Program-made: the position numbers and the translations under genes | The notes under the pieces: model-generated | What the model was told of the DNA's origin: nothing | Seen by the model: only the letters and a program-made list of their open reading frames with translations | Database searches by the model: none | Assembly (NCBI GenBank): GCA_934247935.1 | Contig: CAKQKE010000006.1 | Span: forward strand, 1-64,000 | Source of the DNA: an uncultured Clostridia bacterium | Lineage (GTDB): Bacteria > Bacillota > Clostridia > Christensenellales > Borkfalkiaceae | Length of the DNA: 64,000 nucleotides | Direction: 5' to 3' | Shown: piece by piece, positions 1 to 8,900 of the stretch | Layout: every line of letters starts with the position of its first letter | Numbering within the stretch: the first letter of the stretch is position 1

Positions 1-363
1 ACCTTTTTTTATCTTTTTTTACACTCCTCTTTCCTTCCCCTTTTCCCTACACCATATATGGTATATCTTTACCTTTTATTTGCACTATGACTTTTTTACC
101 TTGTCTCAACCCGACCACATCCCCTATTCATTATTATATTATATATATAAGAAAACAATTTAAAAGTTTTGAAATCCCATCACACAAAAATATCAAACCC
201 TTTAATAAACTGCCCGCAATTAAATAATACGAACGCTTTTTACTAAAAAATAAATCATTCACGCAAAATTCATATATATTCCATTAAAACGATAACATTT
301 TTGTAAAACTTTATGATATAATACTAATGCTAAAAAAGAGATTCTGAAAAGAGAGTAAAGAAA
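1..363. other. AT-rich leader region without a gene
   Basis: The first 300 bases are pyrimidine- and AT-rich, with several T-runs and no reading frame I can support. The only readable signal is the promoter-like element just before the ABC transporter gene, listed separately. Confidence 0.6.
314..322 (+). promoter_or_regulatory. Extended -10 promoter of the ABC transporter gene
   Basis: TGATATAAT is a perfect extended -10 (TGnTATAAT) about 40 bases before the ATG at 364. At the usual 17-bp distance the -35 (around 294-299) is poor, as extended -10 promoters tolerate. A weak GAGAG-type ribosome site lies at about 350-355. Confidence 0.5.
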
Positions 364-3300
364 ATGTTAGAATTAAAAAACGTGATTAAAGATTATGTTT
401 CAGGCGACAACAAAGTCCGCGCCTTAAAGGGCATAGATTTGCAATTCCGAAGCGGAGAATTTGTCTCTATACTGGGACCGTCGGGTTGCGGAAAAACAAC
501 TCTTTTAAACATTGTGGGAGGACTCGACAAATACACATCGGGCGATTTGATTATAAACGGCAAATCAACCAAAGATTTTACCGACAGAGATTGGGACGCC
601 TACCGCAACCACACTATAGGCTTTGTTTTCCAAAGTTACAACTTAATACCCCACCAAACGGTTTTGTCAAACGTAGAACTCGCCCTTACTTTATCGGGCG
701 TACCGAAAACGGAGAGAAAATCGCGCGCAATAGAGGCTCTTGAAAAAGTGGGACTTAAAGACCAACTCAATAAAAAACCTAACCAACTTTCGGGCGGTCA
801 AATGCAGAGGGTTGCCATTGCAAGGGCTCTTGTAAACAACCCCGACATTATTTTAGCCGACGAACCCACGGGCGCACTCGACACCGAAACGAGTATTCAG
901 GTAATGGAAATTCTGAAATCAATTTCGACGAATAAACTCGTAATAATGGTTACGCACAACCCCGAACTCGCCGACGCATACTCTTCGAGAATAATACGCA
1001 TGCTCGACGGAAAAATCACGGGCGACAGTATGCCGCTTTCAAAGCAAGAATACGAACGCGAGTGTGAAGAGTGTAAAGAAAAGACGGTAAAAAATTCTTC
1101 TACGAAAAAACCTTCTATGTCGCTATGGACGGCTTTTAAACTTTCGCTTAAAAACTTGTTTACCAAAAAAGGCAGAACTACGTTGACCGCTTTTGCGGGA
1201 AGTATAGGCATAATAGGCATTTCGTTGATACTCGCCGTTTCGCAAGGCACGACGACTTATATCAATCACGTGCAGGAAACCACCCTTTCTTCTTATCCTT
1301 TAAGCATACAAGAATCGGAAATAGATTTTACTAAAATAATCAATTCGTTTATCAAAGCAAACAACGACAAAGTAAATCACGGGACCGATGAAATTTATAA
1401 AAAACCCGCGCTTTACAATATTATAAACTCTATAAACAGTATAGAAGAAAGCAAAAACGATTTGAGAAAATTTAAAACCGCGCTTGAAAGCGAAATGCAA
1501 AAAGAAAGCGACCTTTACGACGCGGTAAACGGAATAAGTTACGCTTACAACTACGATATGCTGATTTACACGAAAAACCCAGACGGCAAAATAATTAAAT
1601 CGGACATACAGACGCTACTTAAAAACGCATTGGCTAAATACACCAAAATCGACCCGTCGGACACTTCGGGCAACGTGGGCGGAAATTCGGTAATTTCTTC
1701 GCTTATGGGTTCGTCGTCTATGTTTTCGATGTCCTCCGCTACTTTGTGGGAAGAACTTTTGCCGGGTAAAAACGGAGAAACCGTAAACCCGATTTTGCAT
1801 AAACAATACGACTTGATTTACGGCGATTGGCCCAACGATTACAACCAGGTGCTTTTGGTGGCGGACGAACACAACGAAATTTCAGACTTGACTTTATATG
1901 CGCTCGGACTGCTTCCCGAACAAGAACTCGACAACATCGTCGACGCGGCAATCAACGGCACGAAATACGACAAGACCGAGCAACATTGGTCTTATGAGGA
2001 GATTTGTGCTAAACAATATTACACGGTTTTGCCGTCGAGTTGCTATATCAAAGACCAAAACACGGGCAAGTACATTGACCTTAGGGAAAGCGAACAAGGA
2101 TTAAAAATTTTATACGAAAAGGCGTTTCCGTTGAAAGTTGCGGGTATAATCAGACCTAAAAAAGACGCAGAAGCGACTATGCTCAACGGTTCGATCTGCT
2201 ACACTACAAAACTCACGAAGTTTTTAATAAAACAATCGAAAGACGTCGATATAATCAAAGCGCAACTTAGCGATACCACGACGGATATTTTCACGGGGTT
2301 GCCATTTAAATCGAATACAGGTAACCTTTCGGACGAGCAGAAGAAAACCGATTTTATTAAATATGTAAACGTACTAAACGCTGCGCAAAAAGCGGAACTT
2401 TACGTAAAAATCGCTTGTATCCCCGGCGAAGAACAAATGCAGCGTTTTACCGAACAAGCAACTCAAGATGCGGCTAAATTTTCAAGGGAAACCAAAGAAA
2501 ATATGATAATCAATGCCATTTGTTCGCAAACGGAAATGAGCGAAGACGTCATTAAACCGTACGTGCAAAGCATGTCCGATGAAGAATTAGACAAATATTT
2601 AATCGATTATTTCATAAGCGTATCGGTTTCTTCGTACGCAAAGACCAGAGCCTCGGAATTGCAAGGTGTGAGCGAAGCCGATAAAGTAAGCGCGCTTGAA
2701 AACGACATACAGTCGTACACCGACAAGCAATTTGCCACTTATTATGACGAGACGATAGTTTTTTCTGATTCGACTCTTGAGGACAATTATTATAAACTCG
2801 GTTACGTGGATATCGACTCCCCTTCCGCAATAAGCATTTACGCTACTTCTTTTAACAACAAAGACGTAATAATAAAATATATAGACAAATACAACCGCCA
2901 ATCGCAAAAAGAAGAGGACAAAATAAGTTATACCGATTACGTGGGACTTATAATGAACTCCGTCACTTTAATTATAGACGCAATCACTTACGTACTTATC
3001 GCCTTTGTAGCGATTTCGCTTATCGTTTCATCTATAATGATTGCGGTAATCACTCTTATTTCGGTACAGGAAAGAACAAAAGAAATAGGTATACTCCGTT
3101 CGCTTGGCGCATCGAAAGCAAACGTATCGAATATGTTTAACGCCGAAACCGTGATTATCGGTTTTTCATCGGGCGTACTCGGAATACTCATAACGTATTT
3201 GTTGTGTATTCCCATTAATTTGATTTTACATGCTTTGACGGGAATACCAAACCTGAATGCACTTTTAAAAGTACCTTCTGCTTTGCTGCTTATATTTATA

Positions 3301-3387
3301 AGCATGCTTTTGACGCTTATTTCCGGTCTTATTCCGTCGAGAAGTGCGGCAAAAAAAGACCCCGTCGTCGCTTTGCGTACAGAATAA
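364..3387 (+). CDS. ABC transporter ATPase fused to FtsX/MacB-type permease
   Basis: A 1,007-residue fusion. Residues 1-230 are a LolD/MacB-type ATPase: Walker A GPSGCGKT at 38-45, Q-loop Gln90, signature LSGGQ at 142-146, Walker B IILADE at 162-167 and H-loop His198. After a short linker, a first membrane helix (about 274-294) leads into an unusually long outside domain of roughly 550 residues. Three C-terminal helices (about 870-1000) contain the FtsX hallmark region ending in PSRSAAKKDPVVALR. Such MacB/YknZ-type exporters act on lipoproteins, peptides or antibiotics, or transmit force across the membrane; nothing here fixes the substrate. In Firmicutes the ATPase and permease are usually separate genes, so the fusion is notable. 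It is probably a single-gene transcription unit, closed by the hairpins after the repeat array. Confidence 0.9.
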   Translation: MLELKNVIKDYVSGDNKVRALKGIDLQFRSGEFVSILGPSGCGKTTLLNIVGGLDKYTSGDLIINGKSTKDFTDRDWDAYRNHTIGFVFQSYNLIPHQTVLSNVELALTLSGVPKTERKSRAIEALEKVGLKDQLNKKPNQLSGGQMQRVAIARALVNNPDIILADEPTGALDTETSIQVMEILKSISTNKLVIMVTHNPELADAYSSRIIRMLDGKITGDSMPLSKQEYERECEECKEKTVKNSSTKKPSMSLWTAFKLSLKNLFTKKGRTTLTAFAGSIGIIGISLILAVSQGTTTYINHVQETTLSSYPLSIQESEIDFTKIINSFIKANNDKVNHGTDEIYKKPALYNIINSINSIEESKNDLRKFKTALESEMQKESDLYDAVNGISYAYNYDMLIYTKNPDGKIIKSDIQTLLKNALAKYTKIDPSDTSGNVGGNSVISSLMGSSSMFSMSSATLWEELLPGKNGETVNPILHKQYDLIYGDWPNDYNQVLLVADEHNEISDLTLYALGLLPEQELDNIVDAAINGTKYDKTEQHWSYEEICAKQYYTVLPSSCYIKDQNTGKYIDLRESEQGLKILYEKAFPLKVAGIIRPKKDAEATMLNGSICYTTKLTKFLIKQSKDVDIIKAQLSDTTTDIFTGLPFKSNTGNLSDEQKKTDFIKYVNVLNAAQKAELYVKIACIPGEEQMQRFTEQATQDAAKFSRETKENMIINAICSQTEMSEDVIKPYVQSMSDEELDKYLIDYFISVSVSSYAKTRASELQGVSEADKVSALENDIQSYTDKQFATYYDETIVFSDSTLEDNYYKLGYVDIDSPSAISIYATSFNNKDVIIKYIDKYNRQSQKEEDKISYTDYVGLIMNSVTLIIDAITYVLIAFVAISLIVSSIMIAVITLISVQERTKEIGILRSLGASKANVSNMFNAETVIIGFSSGVLGILITYLLCIPINLILHALTGIPNLNALLKVPSALLLIFISMLLTLISGLIPSRSAAKKDPVVALRTE

Positions 3388-3434
3388 TGCGCGTTATGCG
3401 TGTTAAAAATACGCATTTAAATCCGCCTGCGACG

Positions 3435-3709
3435 GGAAAAATCTACTTAGGTAGGAGAAATCCGTCTGCGACGGGTGAAATCTGCCTACGGCAGGTGAAA
3501 TTTACTTGTGGTAGATGAAATCGCTTCGCGATGAAATTGATTTTAAAAATTATTGTCACGCAACAACTTTATCGTTGCCAAGCAACGATTTCATCTATGC
3601 TCTTGCTTAGATTTCATCTGAATGAAGTGAAGATTTCACCTAAATGCTTGTCATTAGATTTCATATGAACGAAGCGAGGATTTCATCGTCGCCACGCAAC
3701 GATTTCATT
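3435..3709. repeat. 12-unit mini-hairpin array with GATGAAATC linkers
   Basis: A 9-base word, GRTGAAATY or a degenerate form, occurs at 3435, 3454, 3474, 3494, 3514 and 3530. Its reverse complement RATTTCAYC occurs at 3587, 3610, 3632, 3657, 3679 and 3701. Spacing is 16-20 bases in the left half and 22-25 in the right. Many bases between the words form different tiny inverted repeats, such as CTGCC-TAC-GGCAG, CGC-TTC-GCG, CCGTC-TGC-GACGG and GTTGC-CAA-GCAAC. The linker orientation flips at the centre (3539-3586), giving six units each way. There is no open frame. It lies between a + strand and a - strand gene, just before two hairpins. Confidence 0.8.
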
Positions 3710-3723
3710 AAACTAAAAAAAGA

Positions 3724-3766
3724 GAACCAATCAGACATTCCCGATATGTTCTCTTTTTTTTTGCTT
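3724..3766 (+). terminator. Hairpin terminator after the ABC gene and array
   Basis: AGAGAAC pairs with GTTCTCT around a 20-base loop that adds a short ATC/GAT stem, followed by a run of nine T. The upstream A-run would let it work from the other side too. Confidence 0.7.
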
Positions 3767-3797
3767 GTATATTGTACAAAAAGCCATTCGCTTACAT

Positions 3798-3833
3798 AAA
3801 AACACTGTCGGACATTTTTCAGACAGTGTTTTT
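3798..3833. terminator. Bidirectional terminator between convergent genes
   Basis: AAAAACACTGTC (3798-3809) is a perfect 12-bp inverted repeat with GACAGTGTTTTT (3822-3833) around a 12-base loop. A-tract before and T-tract after make it functional for the ABC gene (+) and the NUDIX unit (-). Confidence 0.8.
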
Positions 3834-3901
3834 AATTGTTCGTTTTGTATTTTTTAGTCGTTTCTGATTAATTTTTTTAATCGATTCTTATTTTCATTCT
3901 A

Positions 3902-4285
3902 TCACTTTTCTTTCGTCAGTTTTTGCAAAATTACTTTGTCGGCGGGGCAAAATTCGTAATTTGGTATTTCTGTTGCAGTTATCCACTTCATATCGTTGTG
4001 CTCTATCAACTGCGGCTCTCCCTCGGCAATAACCGCGTTAAACAACGTTAAATGCACGACAATATCGGGATATTCGTGCGTAACATCGATAAAAACGTCG
4101 CCTACGTCAAGAATAATATTCAACTCTTCTTTACATTCGCGCATTAAGGCTTGTTTTTTGCTTTCGCCCTTTTCGACCTTGCCTCCGACGAATTCCCACA
4201 ACAACCCGCGCGCTTTATTTTGCGGGCGTTGACAAATTAAAAACTTATCTCCCCTTTTTATAAGTGCCGCCACCACTTCTACCAT
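3902..4285 (-). CDS. NUDIX hydrolase, MutT type (8-oxo-dGTP diphosphatase-like)
   Basis: A 127-residue single-domain protein of normal MutT length. The NUDIX box is complete: Gly35, Glu41, Arg49, Glu50 and Glu53-Glu54 fit GX5EX7REUXEE. The N-terminal pattern VVAALIKRGDKFLICQRP is typical of MutT enzymes that hydrolyse oxidised nucleotides and keep 8-oxo-G out of DNA; the substrate is inferred from the family. It lies 42 bases after the small gene at 4328-4603 on the same strand, so the two are probably co-transcribed. Convergent terminators close the unit. Confidence 0.85.
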   Translation of the reverse strand: MVEVVAALIKRGDKFLICQRPQNKARGLLWEFVGGKVEKGESKKQALMRECKEELNIILDVGDVFIDVTHEYPDIVVHLTLFNAVIAEGEPQLIEHNDMKWITATEIPNYEFCPADKVILQKLTKEK

Positions 4286-4327
4286 AATTCATTTCTCCGT
4301 TTTTCACGCTTTTTTATTATTTTATCG

Positions 4328-4603
4328 TTATTTATCATTTTTAGTAAAGTTAACGGTTTGTTCTTTCATAGATATCTTTTCGACGCGATAACCATATTCC
4401 TCAAGTTCTTTTTTATATTTCAAAAAAGAATGATCGATTGATATTCCCGCAATTTGTCGAATTTGCTCGAATGTCAATTTTAAGGATGAATTACCGTTAT
4501 TCTTCACGTATTCCCACAACAAATTATATTTACTCAATATATTTGTTTGTCCTTTTTTATGGCATAAATATTTAAATGAGACTATACAGCCTTTATATCT
4601 CAC
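4328..4603 (-). CDS. Small conserved-looking protein of unknown function
   Basis: Ninety-one residues if the GTG at 4603 is used. The core (from about SKYNLLWEYVKNNG to the end) looks like a small alpha/beta domain with a helix-rich LTFEQIRQIAG segment, resembling a small-protein family I have met in Clostridia but cannot name with confidence. An in-frame TTG at the ILSKYN position has a better upstream AAAAAAGGA and would give about 69 residues, starting exactly at the domain. It precedes the NUDIX gene by 42 bases and probably shares its transcript. The terminator of the rpsR operon separates it from that operon. Confidence 0.55.
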   Translation of the reverse strand: MRYKGCIVSFKYLCHKKGQTNILSKYNLLWEYVKNNGNSSLKLTFEQIRQIAGISIDHSFLKYKKELEEYGYRVEKISMKEQTVNFTKNDK

Positions 4604-4655
4604 TGTTTTTCTCTATTATTGTCGTTTTCATCGTAAAAACCCCGCTTAAAATTTT

Positions 4656-4684
4656 AAAGGGAATTGCTAATTGCAATTCCCTTT
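4656..4684 (-). terminator. Terminator of the rpsF-ssb-rpsR operon
   Basis: AAAGGGAATTGC pairs perfectly with GCAATTCCCTTT around a 5-base loop, a few bases after the rpsR stop. On the minus strand it is followed by TTTAAAATTTT, a moderate U-tract. Confidence 0.7.
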
Positions 4685-4693
4685 GATTTTTAA

Positions 4694-4939
4694 TTATTCA
4701 CCCTTAAACGGCAATAATGCGACGATTCTTGCTCTTTTAATAGCAGTTGCAAGAAGTCTTTGGTGACTTGCGCAAACCCCCGTCATTCTTCTGGGAAGCA
4801 TTTTACCTCTTTCGGTAACGTACTTTTTAAGTTTGTTTACGTCTTTATAGTCGATTGCAGTTGCTTTTTCCAGACAGAAAGCGCAAACCTTTTTTCTGGG
4901 AGCCTTTCTGATCGGTTTTTTAACAGTCTTTTCTTCCAT
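4694..4939 (-). CDS. rpsR: 30S ribosomal protein S18
   Basis: Eighty-one residues of typical S18 length. The core VCAFCLEKATAIDYKDVNKL, then the basic PRRMTGVCASHQRLLATAIKRARIVALLPF ending, is diagnostic of bS18, which binds S6 on the 30S platform. It keeps a CxxC pair (VCAFC), so it is probably the zinc-type S18. AAGGAG lies just before the ATG. It is the last gene of the conserved rpsF-ssb-rpsR operon, 21 bases after ssb. Confidence 0.97.
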   Translation of the reverse strand: MEEKTVKKPIRKAPRKKVCAFCLEKATAIDYKDVNKLKKYVTERGKMLPRRMTGVCASHQRLLATAIKRARIVALLPFKGE

Positions 4940-4960
4940 TATTATTTCTCCTTATAAAAC

Positions 4961-5380
4961 TTAAAACGGTAATTGATCGTCATCGCTTATGACGTCAAGC
5001 GTCGGTTTTTCCCTTTTGGAAGGTCTTACCGCTGCCGGCGCATCCTCAATGTTATCCTGTGAATTTTTGCTTGTCAAAAATTCGACTTCGCTGGCAATTA
5101 TGTCCGTAACGGACCTTCTCACGCCGTCTTTGTCTTCCCAAGTGCGGTTTTGCAAACTGCCAACAATTGCCACCTTAGAACCTTTTTTAAGGTACTTGCC
5201 GCAATTATCCGCTTGGGTTCTCCATACGGTAATATTGAAAAAGTCGGTTTCCTTTTGTCCGTCGCTAGAAGTGTAATTTCTGTTTACCGCAATAGAAAAA
5301 CGGCAAACCGATACGCCGCTGGGCGTTTCTTGTAATTCCGGGTCGCGGGTTAAATTACCAATCAAATATACTTTATTCAT
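4961..5380 (-). CDS. ssb: Single-stranded DNA-binding protein
   Basis: A 139-residue SSB. Residues 1-105 form the OB fold, starting MNKVYLIGNLTRDPEL with the family pattern VCRFSIAVNRNY. A short disordered linker leads to the acidic tip DDDQLPF, which recruits replication and repair partners. It coats single-stranded DNA in replication, repair and recombination. Its place between rpsF and rpsR, with a 16-base gap to rpsF, is the canonical bacterial order. GGAG-type ribosome sites precede the ATG. Confidence 0.97.
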   Translation of the reverse strand: MNKVYLIGNLTRDPELQETPSGVSVCRFSIAVNRNYTSSDGQKETDFFNITVWRTQADNCGKYLKKGSKVAIVGSLQNRTWEDKDGVRRSVTDIIASEVEFLTSKNSQDNIEDAPAAVRPSKREKPTLDVISDDDQLPF

Positions 5381-5396
5381 TCCTTTTTCTCCTCTA

Positions 5397-5678
5397 TCAG
5401 AGTTTTGTTACCATTCTTCTCATAACTCCGTCGGTAATGCCGGCAACTCTTTCAAGTTCTTTAATAAGAGTCGGCTTACCTTCAAAAGTCATTAGAACAT
5501 AGTAACCGTCGGACTTGTAGTCGATAGGATAAGCGAGTTTCTTTACGCCCCATTTTTCAGTCTTTTCAACTGCACCGCCGTCATTTTGAACGATTGCCTC
5601 GAATTTAGCGATGATAGCGTCTTTAGCCTCATCGGTCATGTCGGTAGTCAAAATGTAAAGCATTTCGTACTTGTTCAT
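5397..5678 (-). CDS. rpsF: 30S ribosomal protein S6
   Basis: Ninety-three residues from the ATG at 5678 (MNKYEMLYIL), with the S6 features VEKTEKWGVKKLAYPIDYKSDGYY and the ending VMRRMV. The open frame extends further upstream to 5765, but that extension has no S6 similarity. A strong AGGAGG at 5689-5694 lies correctly before the internal ATG, so I chose the shorter form. S6 pairs with S18 on the 30S platform. First gene of rpsF-ssb-rpsR, driven by the promoter at 5778-5806. Confidence 0.96.
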   Translation of the reverse strand: MNKYEMLYILTTDMTDEAKDAIIAKFEAIVQNDGGAVEKTEKWGVKKLAYPIDYKSDGYYVLMTFEGKPTLIKELERVAGITDGVMRRMVTKL

Positions 5679-5777
5679 ATTATTTATACCTCCTGGTCTT
5701 ATTCGGCTTGTGTTTACCCGCAAGCAAGGTCGGTTTATTTTGCGCACGACAAAAGTAATACGCACATAAACGTAATT

Positions 5778-5806
5778 ATTTTATCAAATAACAGCATATT
5801 TGTCAA
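5778..5806 (-). promoter_or_regulatory. Promoter of the rpsF-ssb-rpsR operon
   Basis: On the minus strand TTGACA (5801-5806), a 17-base spacer and TAAAAT (5778-5783) form a near-consensus housekeeping promoter about 100 bases before rpsF. The leader of roughly 90 bases could hold the S6:S18 autoregulatory element known in other bacteria, but I could not draw a convincing one. Confidence 0.85.
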
Positions 5807-5845
5807 ACGTTTTTTCAAATATGAGTTTTTTAATTGTTTTTGCCT

Positions 5846-5869
5846 GCCGCGCGCCCGCAGGTGCGCGGC
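5846..5869. other. GC-rich hairpin after the giant gene
   Basis: GCCGCGC (5846-5852) pairs with GCGCGGC (5863-5869), 37 bases past the stop of the giant gene. On the minus strand it is followed by A-rich rather than T-rich sequence, so it is not a textbook terminator. It may act as an mRNA 3' end stabiliser. Confidence 0.4.
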
Positions 5870-5905
5870 AAACAAATTAAGTTGTTGTTTTACTTTGTAA
5901 GCAGA

Positions 5906-8900
5906 TTAAAGCGATGCGTTGAATACAACGTCGAAGAAGTCGGAAAGTTTAACTATTTCGGTCCAATATGTACCGTCGCCGGTAGTTCCCTTCTCTCTGA
6001 GTTTCATGCTGCAAGTTTCGATACTGCCGGTAGTCGTGCTGTACGTTGCACTTGTCCACTCGTAATTACTGTAAGCAGCGTCGGTCTTGATAAGGCTGTC
6101 TACTCCGATGATTGCGACTCTACTGTTTACAACCTTATTAATATCGGAAATTACACCCAATTTAGCAAGGTCTGCAACCACAAGGTTGGACATCTTGCCG
6201 GTCATAATCGTTTCGAGTTGTCCTACAGGCTTGTTCCAATCGTCTTCGGAAAGAAGAGCAAACATACCCGACTTATCGGTAGATCCGTATACGCTCTTGA
6301 AGATATCTTTAATCGTTACAGTGCCCGTAATATCGTTCATAAGTGTCGACGAGAAGTTACCGTCTTGTATACCGCCGATTGTGTAGTTTGCGATAATCTG
6401 AATCAATGCTTCCGCTTCTGCTCCGGCCTTAATCCACTTGTTTGTCGCAGTGTCGTAAGTATAACCCATTACGTCGCCGAGTTTTACGTCTCTGACGGTA
6501 TTCATTAAATCGAATCCCTCTGCCGTAGTGTCGGAAATCTTGATTGACGCTATAGCGTTAACCAAAGCGTTTACATCGTTGCCGTCTTTATCTTGCCACT
6601 TGCCGTTTTCGTAAGTATAACCGAAAATTTCGCCGATTTGGAGATCGCCGAAGAGCGTAAGTATGTCGCTCGTTCCGCTGATTTGACTAATCTTGAGTTT
6701 TGCGATTGCAAGGTTGAATCCCTTGACCGCATTGTTATTTTGATCAAGCCACTCGGTCTTTTCTTCGTTTGCGGAAGTATAACCGATGATATCGCCGATA
6801 TATACGTCGCCAAAGAGCGTCAACGGATCGTTTTGCGCACCGATAAGTTGATTTATCGTAATATCCGCAAGTACAAGTTCGAATCCGCTTGTAATAGGAG
6901 CGTTTCCTTTCATCCAAATCGTTCCGTTCTTAGTATAACCAAGGATTTCGCCTACATATACGTCGCCGAAGAGAGTCAACGCATCTTCAGTCGTTGTAAG
7001 TTGTTCAATCGTGATACCTGCAAGTTTAAGATTGAATCCCATAAGTTTTTCAGTTCCGTTGTACCAATCTTCGCCGTTTTGAGTGTAGCCGAGCAATTCG
7101 CCGATATACATGTCGTTGAAGAGAGTCAACGGGTCTTCGGTTTCGGTAAGTTTCTTAATCGTGATATTTGCAAGTTTAAGATTGAATCCTGCAAGAGCAT
7201 TGCCGTCTTTTCCTGTCCAAACTTCGCCATTCTTCGTATAACCGAGCAATTCGCCGATGTACATATCTCCGAATATGCTTTCTACGTTAAATCCGTTGAC
7301 GAGGTCTGCAATTTTGATTGTGTAAACAACCTTTTCGATTGCAGCCAACGACGAACTGAACGCATAAACCGTGCCGTCCGCCTTTACCCATTCGTCGCTT
7401 GCGTTTAATCTGTATCCCGTCAAGACGATGTCGCCTATCTTCGCATCGCCGAGTATGTCGGTAATCAAAGTCTTGGGTTTAGATACGTTTTTAACCGTAG
7501 TAACGATGAAATTGATGAAGTTTTCCTTGAATATGTTTTCGATAACAACGTTTGCATATTCTCCCTTCTTGTTTACGAGATCGCCGGTTTCGTTTACGCT
7601 GTACTTCAGGATTTGTCCGAAGTAATATTCAACGGTTGCGTCGTCGGTAAACATTAAGTACAAAAGTTGTCTTAAGTTGAAACTGTTGCTCTTTGCCGCG
7701 TCGGAAATAAATCTGATTGTCTCTACTACGTTGGTATTCAGAAGGTCGTTGTAAAGTCTTAAATACTTCTTGCCGTCTTTATACCATACGTTCTCTTTAA
7801 GTTCTGCTTTAAGCGTGGGCGCAAGTAAGTCGCCTGCGACTATACCGTCGAACGTATCGAGTAAGTAAGATTTAAGAGTCATTCCGTTGCGTTTGCGTAT
7901 AGCGTCGTTTGCTTCAAATAAGTTGACGTTGTAAATTGCCGCAATTACGTTGCCGTATTTACCGCTTACAGTCCACTTTTGTTCTGCATTAAGTGCCGCT
8001 ACGCCGCCGAGTTTGAGTTTTGAAGTGTACATTGCAGTCAAGTTACCTATGCTGAGTACGTCTTTAAGCAATCCCTTGAGGTCGTATCCCTTCTTAAGCG
8101 TTTCACTGAGTTTAAGCGGTAATACTTTATTGAACAACGGAGTTGCCAATTTATCTGTACCCAACAAATAATCTTCGCCGTTTCTGGTAATCTTAAACAC
8201 GTCTTTCAACGCACTGTAATAAGTAATCGTTCCGCAAACTTTTACAAGAAGGCTGTTTGCACCGTAGTACATACCTACGCCTATCGCGCCGAGCGTTGCA
8301 TAAGCAAGCACCGGTGTCTTTGTAAATTTGTCTGCCGCATAGTCATACTCGTATCCTTCGAGTTCGCCTATCATCTGAACCAAATCGTCAAACGTATATT
8401 TAGCATAACCGTTGATATAAGTCTTTGCGTTTTTAATGAGTTCGATTACGTTAAGTCCGAATACTTCGGTTACGATTCTGTACGCCCTTTGTCCGTTCTT
8501 GAAGTAATATACGTTGTTTACATACTTCATTTCAAACATATCGTACAAGAGTAAACCGATAGTTTCGTTGTCGTTTACTATTTCTTTTGCCAGAGTTGCA
8601 AAGTCGCCAGCGGTAAACTTACCTTTAAGCAAGAACGAAAGCGGAGTCTTGATTTGCATATCGAACAACGTTTCGGTCAATGTATTTGCTTTGACGTTTG
8701 CGTCTTTCTTAGTTATCCAAATGCCTAATTCTTCGTTTTCTACGTATCCGAATTTATCGCCGAACGCTTCGCCTATGGTCCACGTTCCGAAATAATCCAA
8801 TACTACTTGCTTTTTGTCTTTGCTTGCAAGCATAGCGTCTACAAAGTCGTAAATTACTACGCTCGTCGCTTTATTTACAGCCTTGTTGTCGGGAAGTTTT

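Noticed and set aside
3435..3709. Resemblance of the mini-hairpin array to a CRISPR
   Set aside because: The conserved word is only 9 bases, the spacers are 7-16 bases and palindromic, and there are no cas genes. The orientation also flips midway, which no CRISPR does.
5846..5869. GC-rich hairpin as the terminator of the giant gene
   Set aside because: It has no T-run on the minus strand, so I list it only as a structure.
5834..6508. A 224-codon open frame on the + strand over the end of the giant gene
   Set aside because: Antisense to the conserved C-terminus of the giant protein; high Cys/Tyr/Val composition typical of reverse-frame shadows and no ribosome site.
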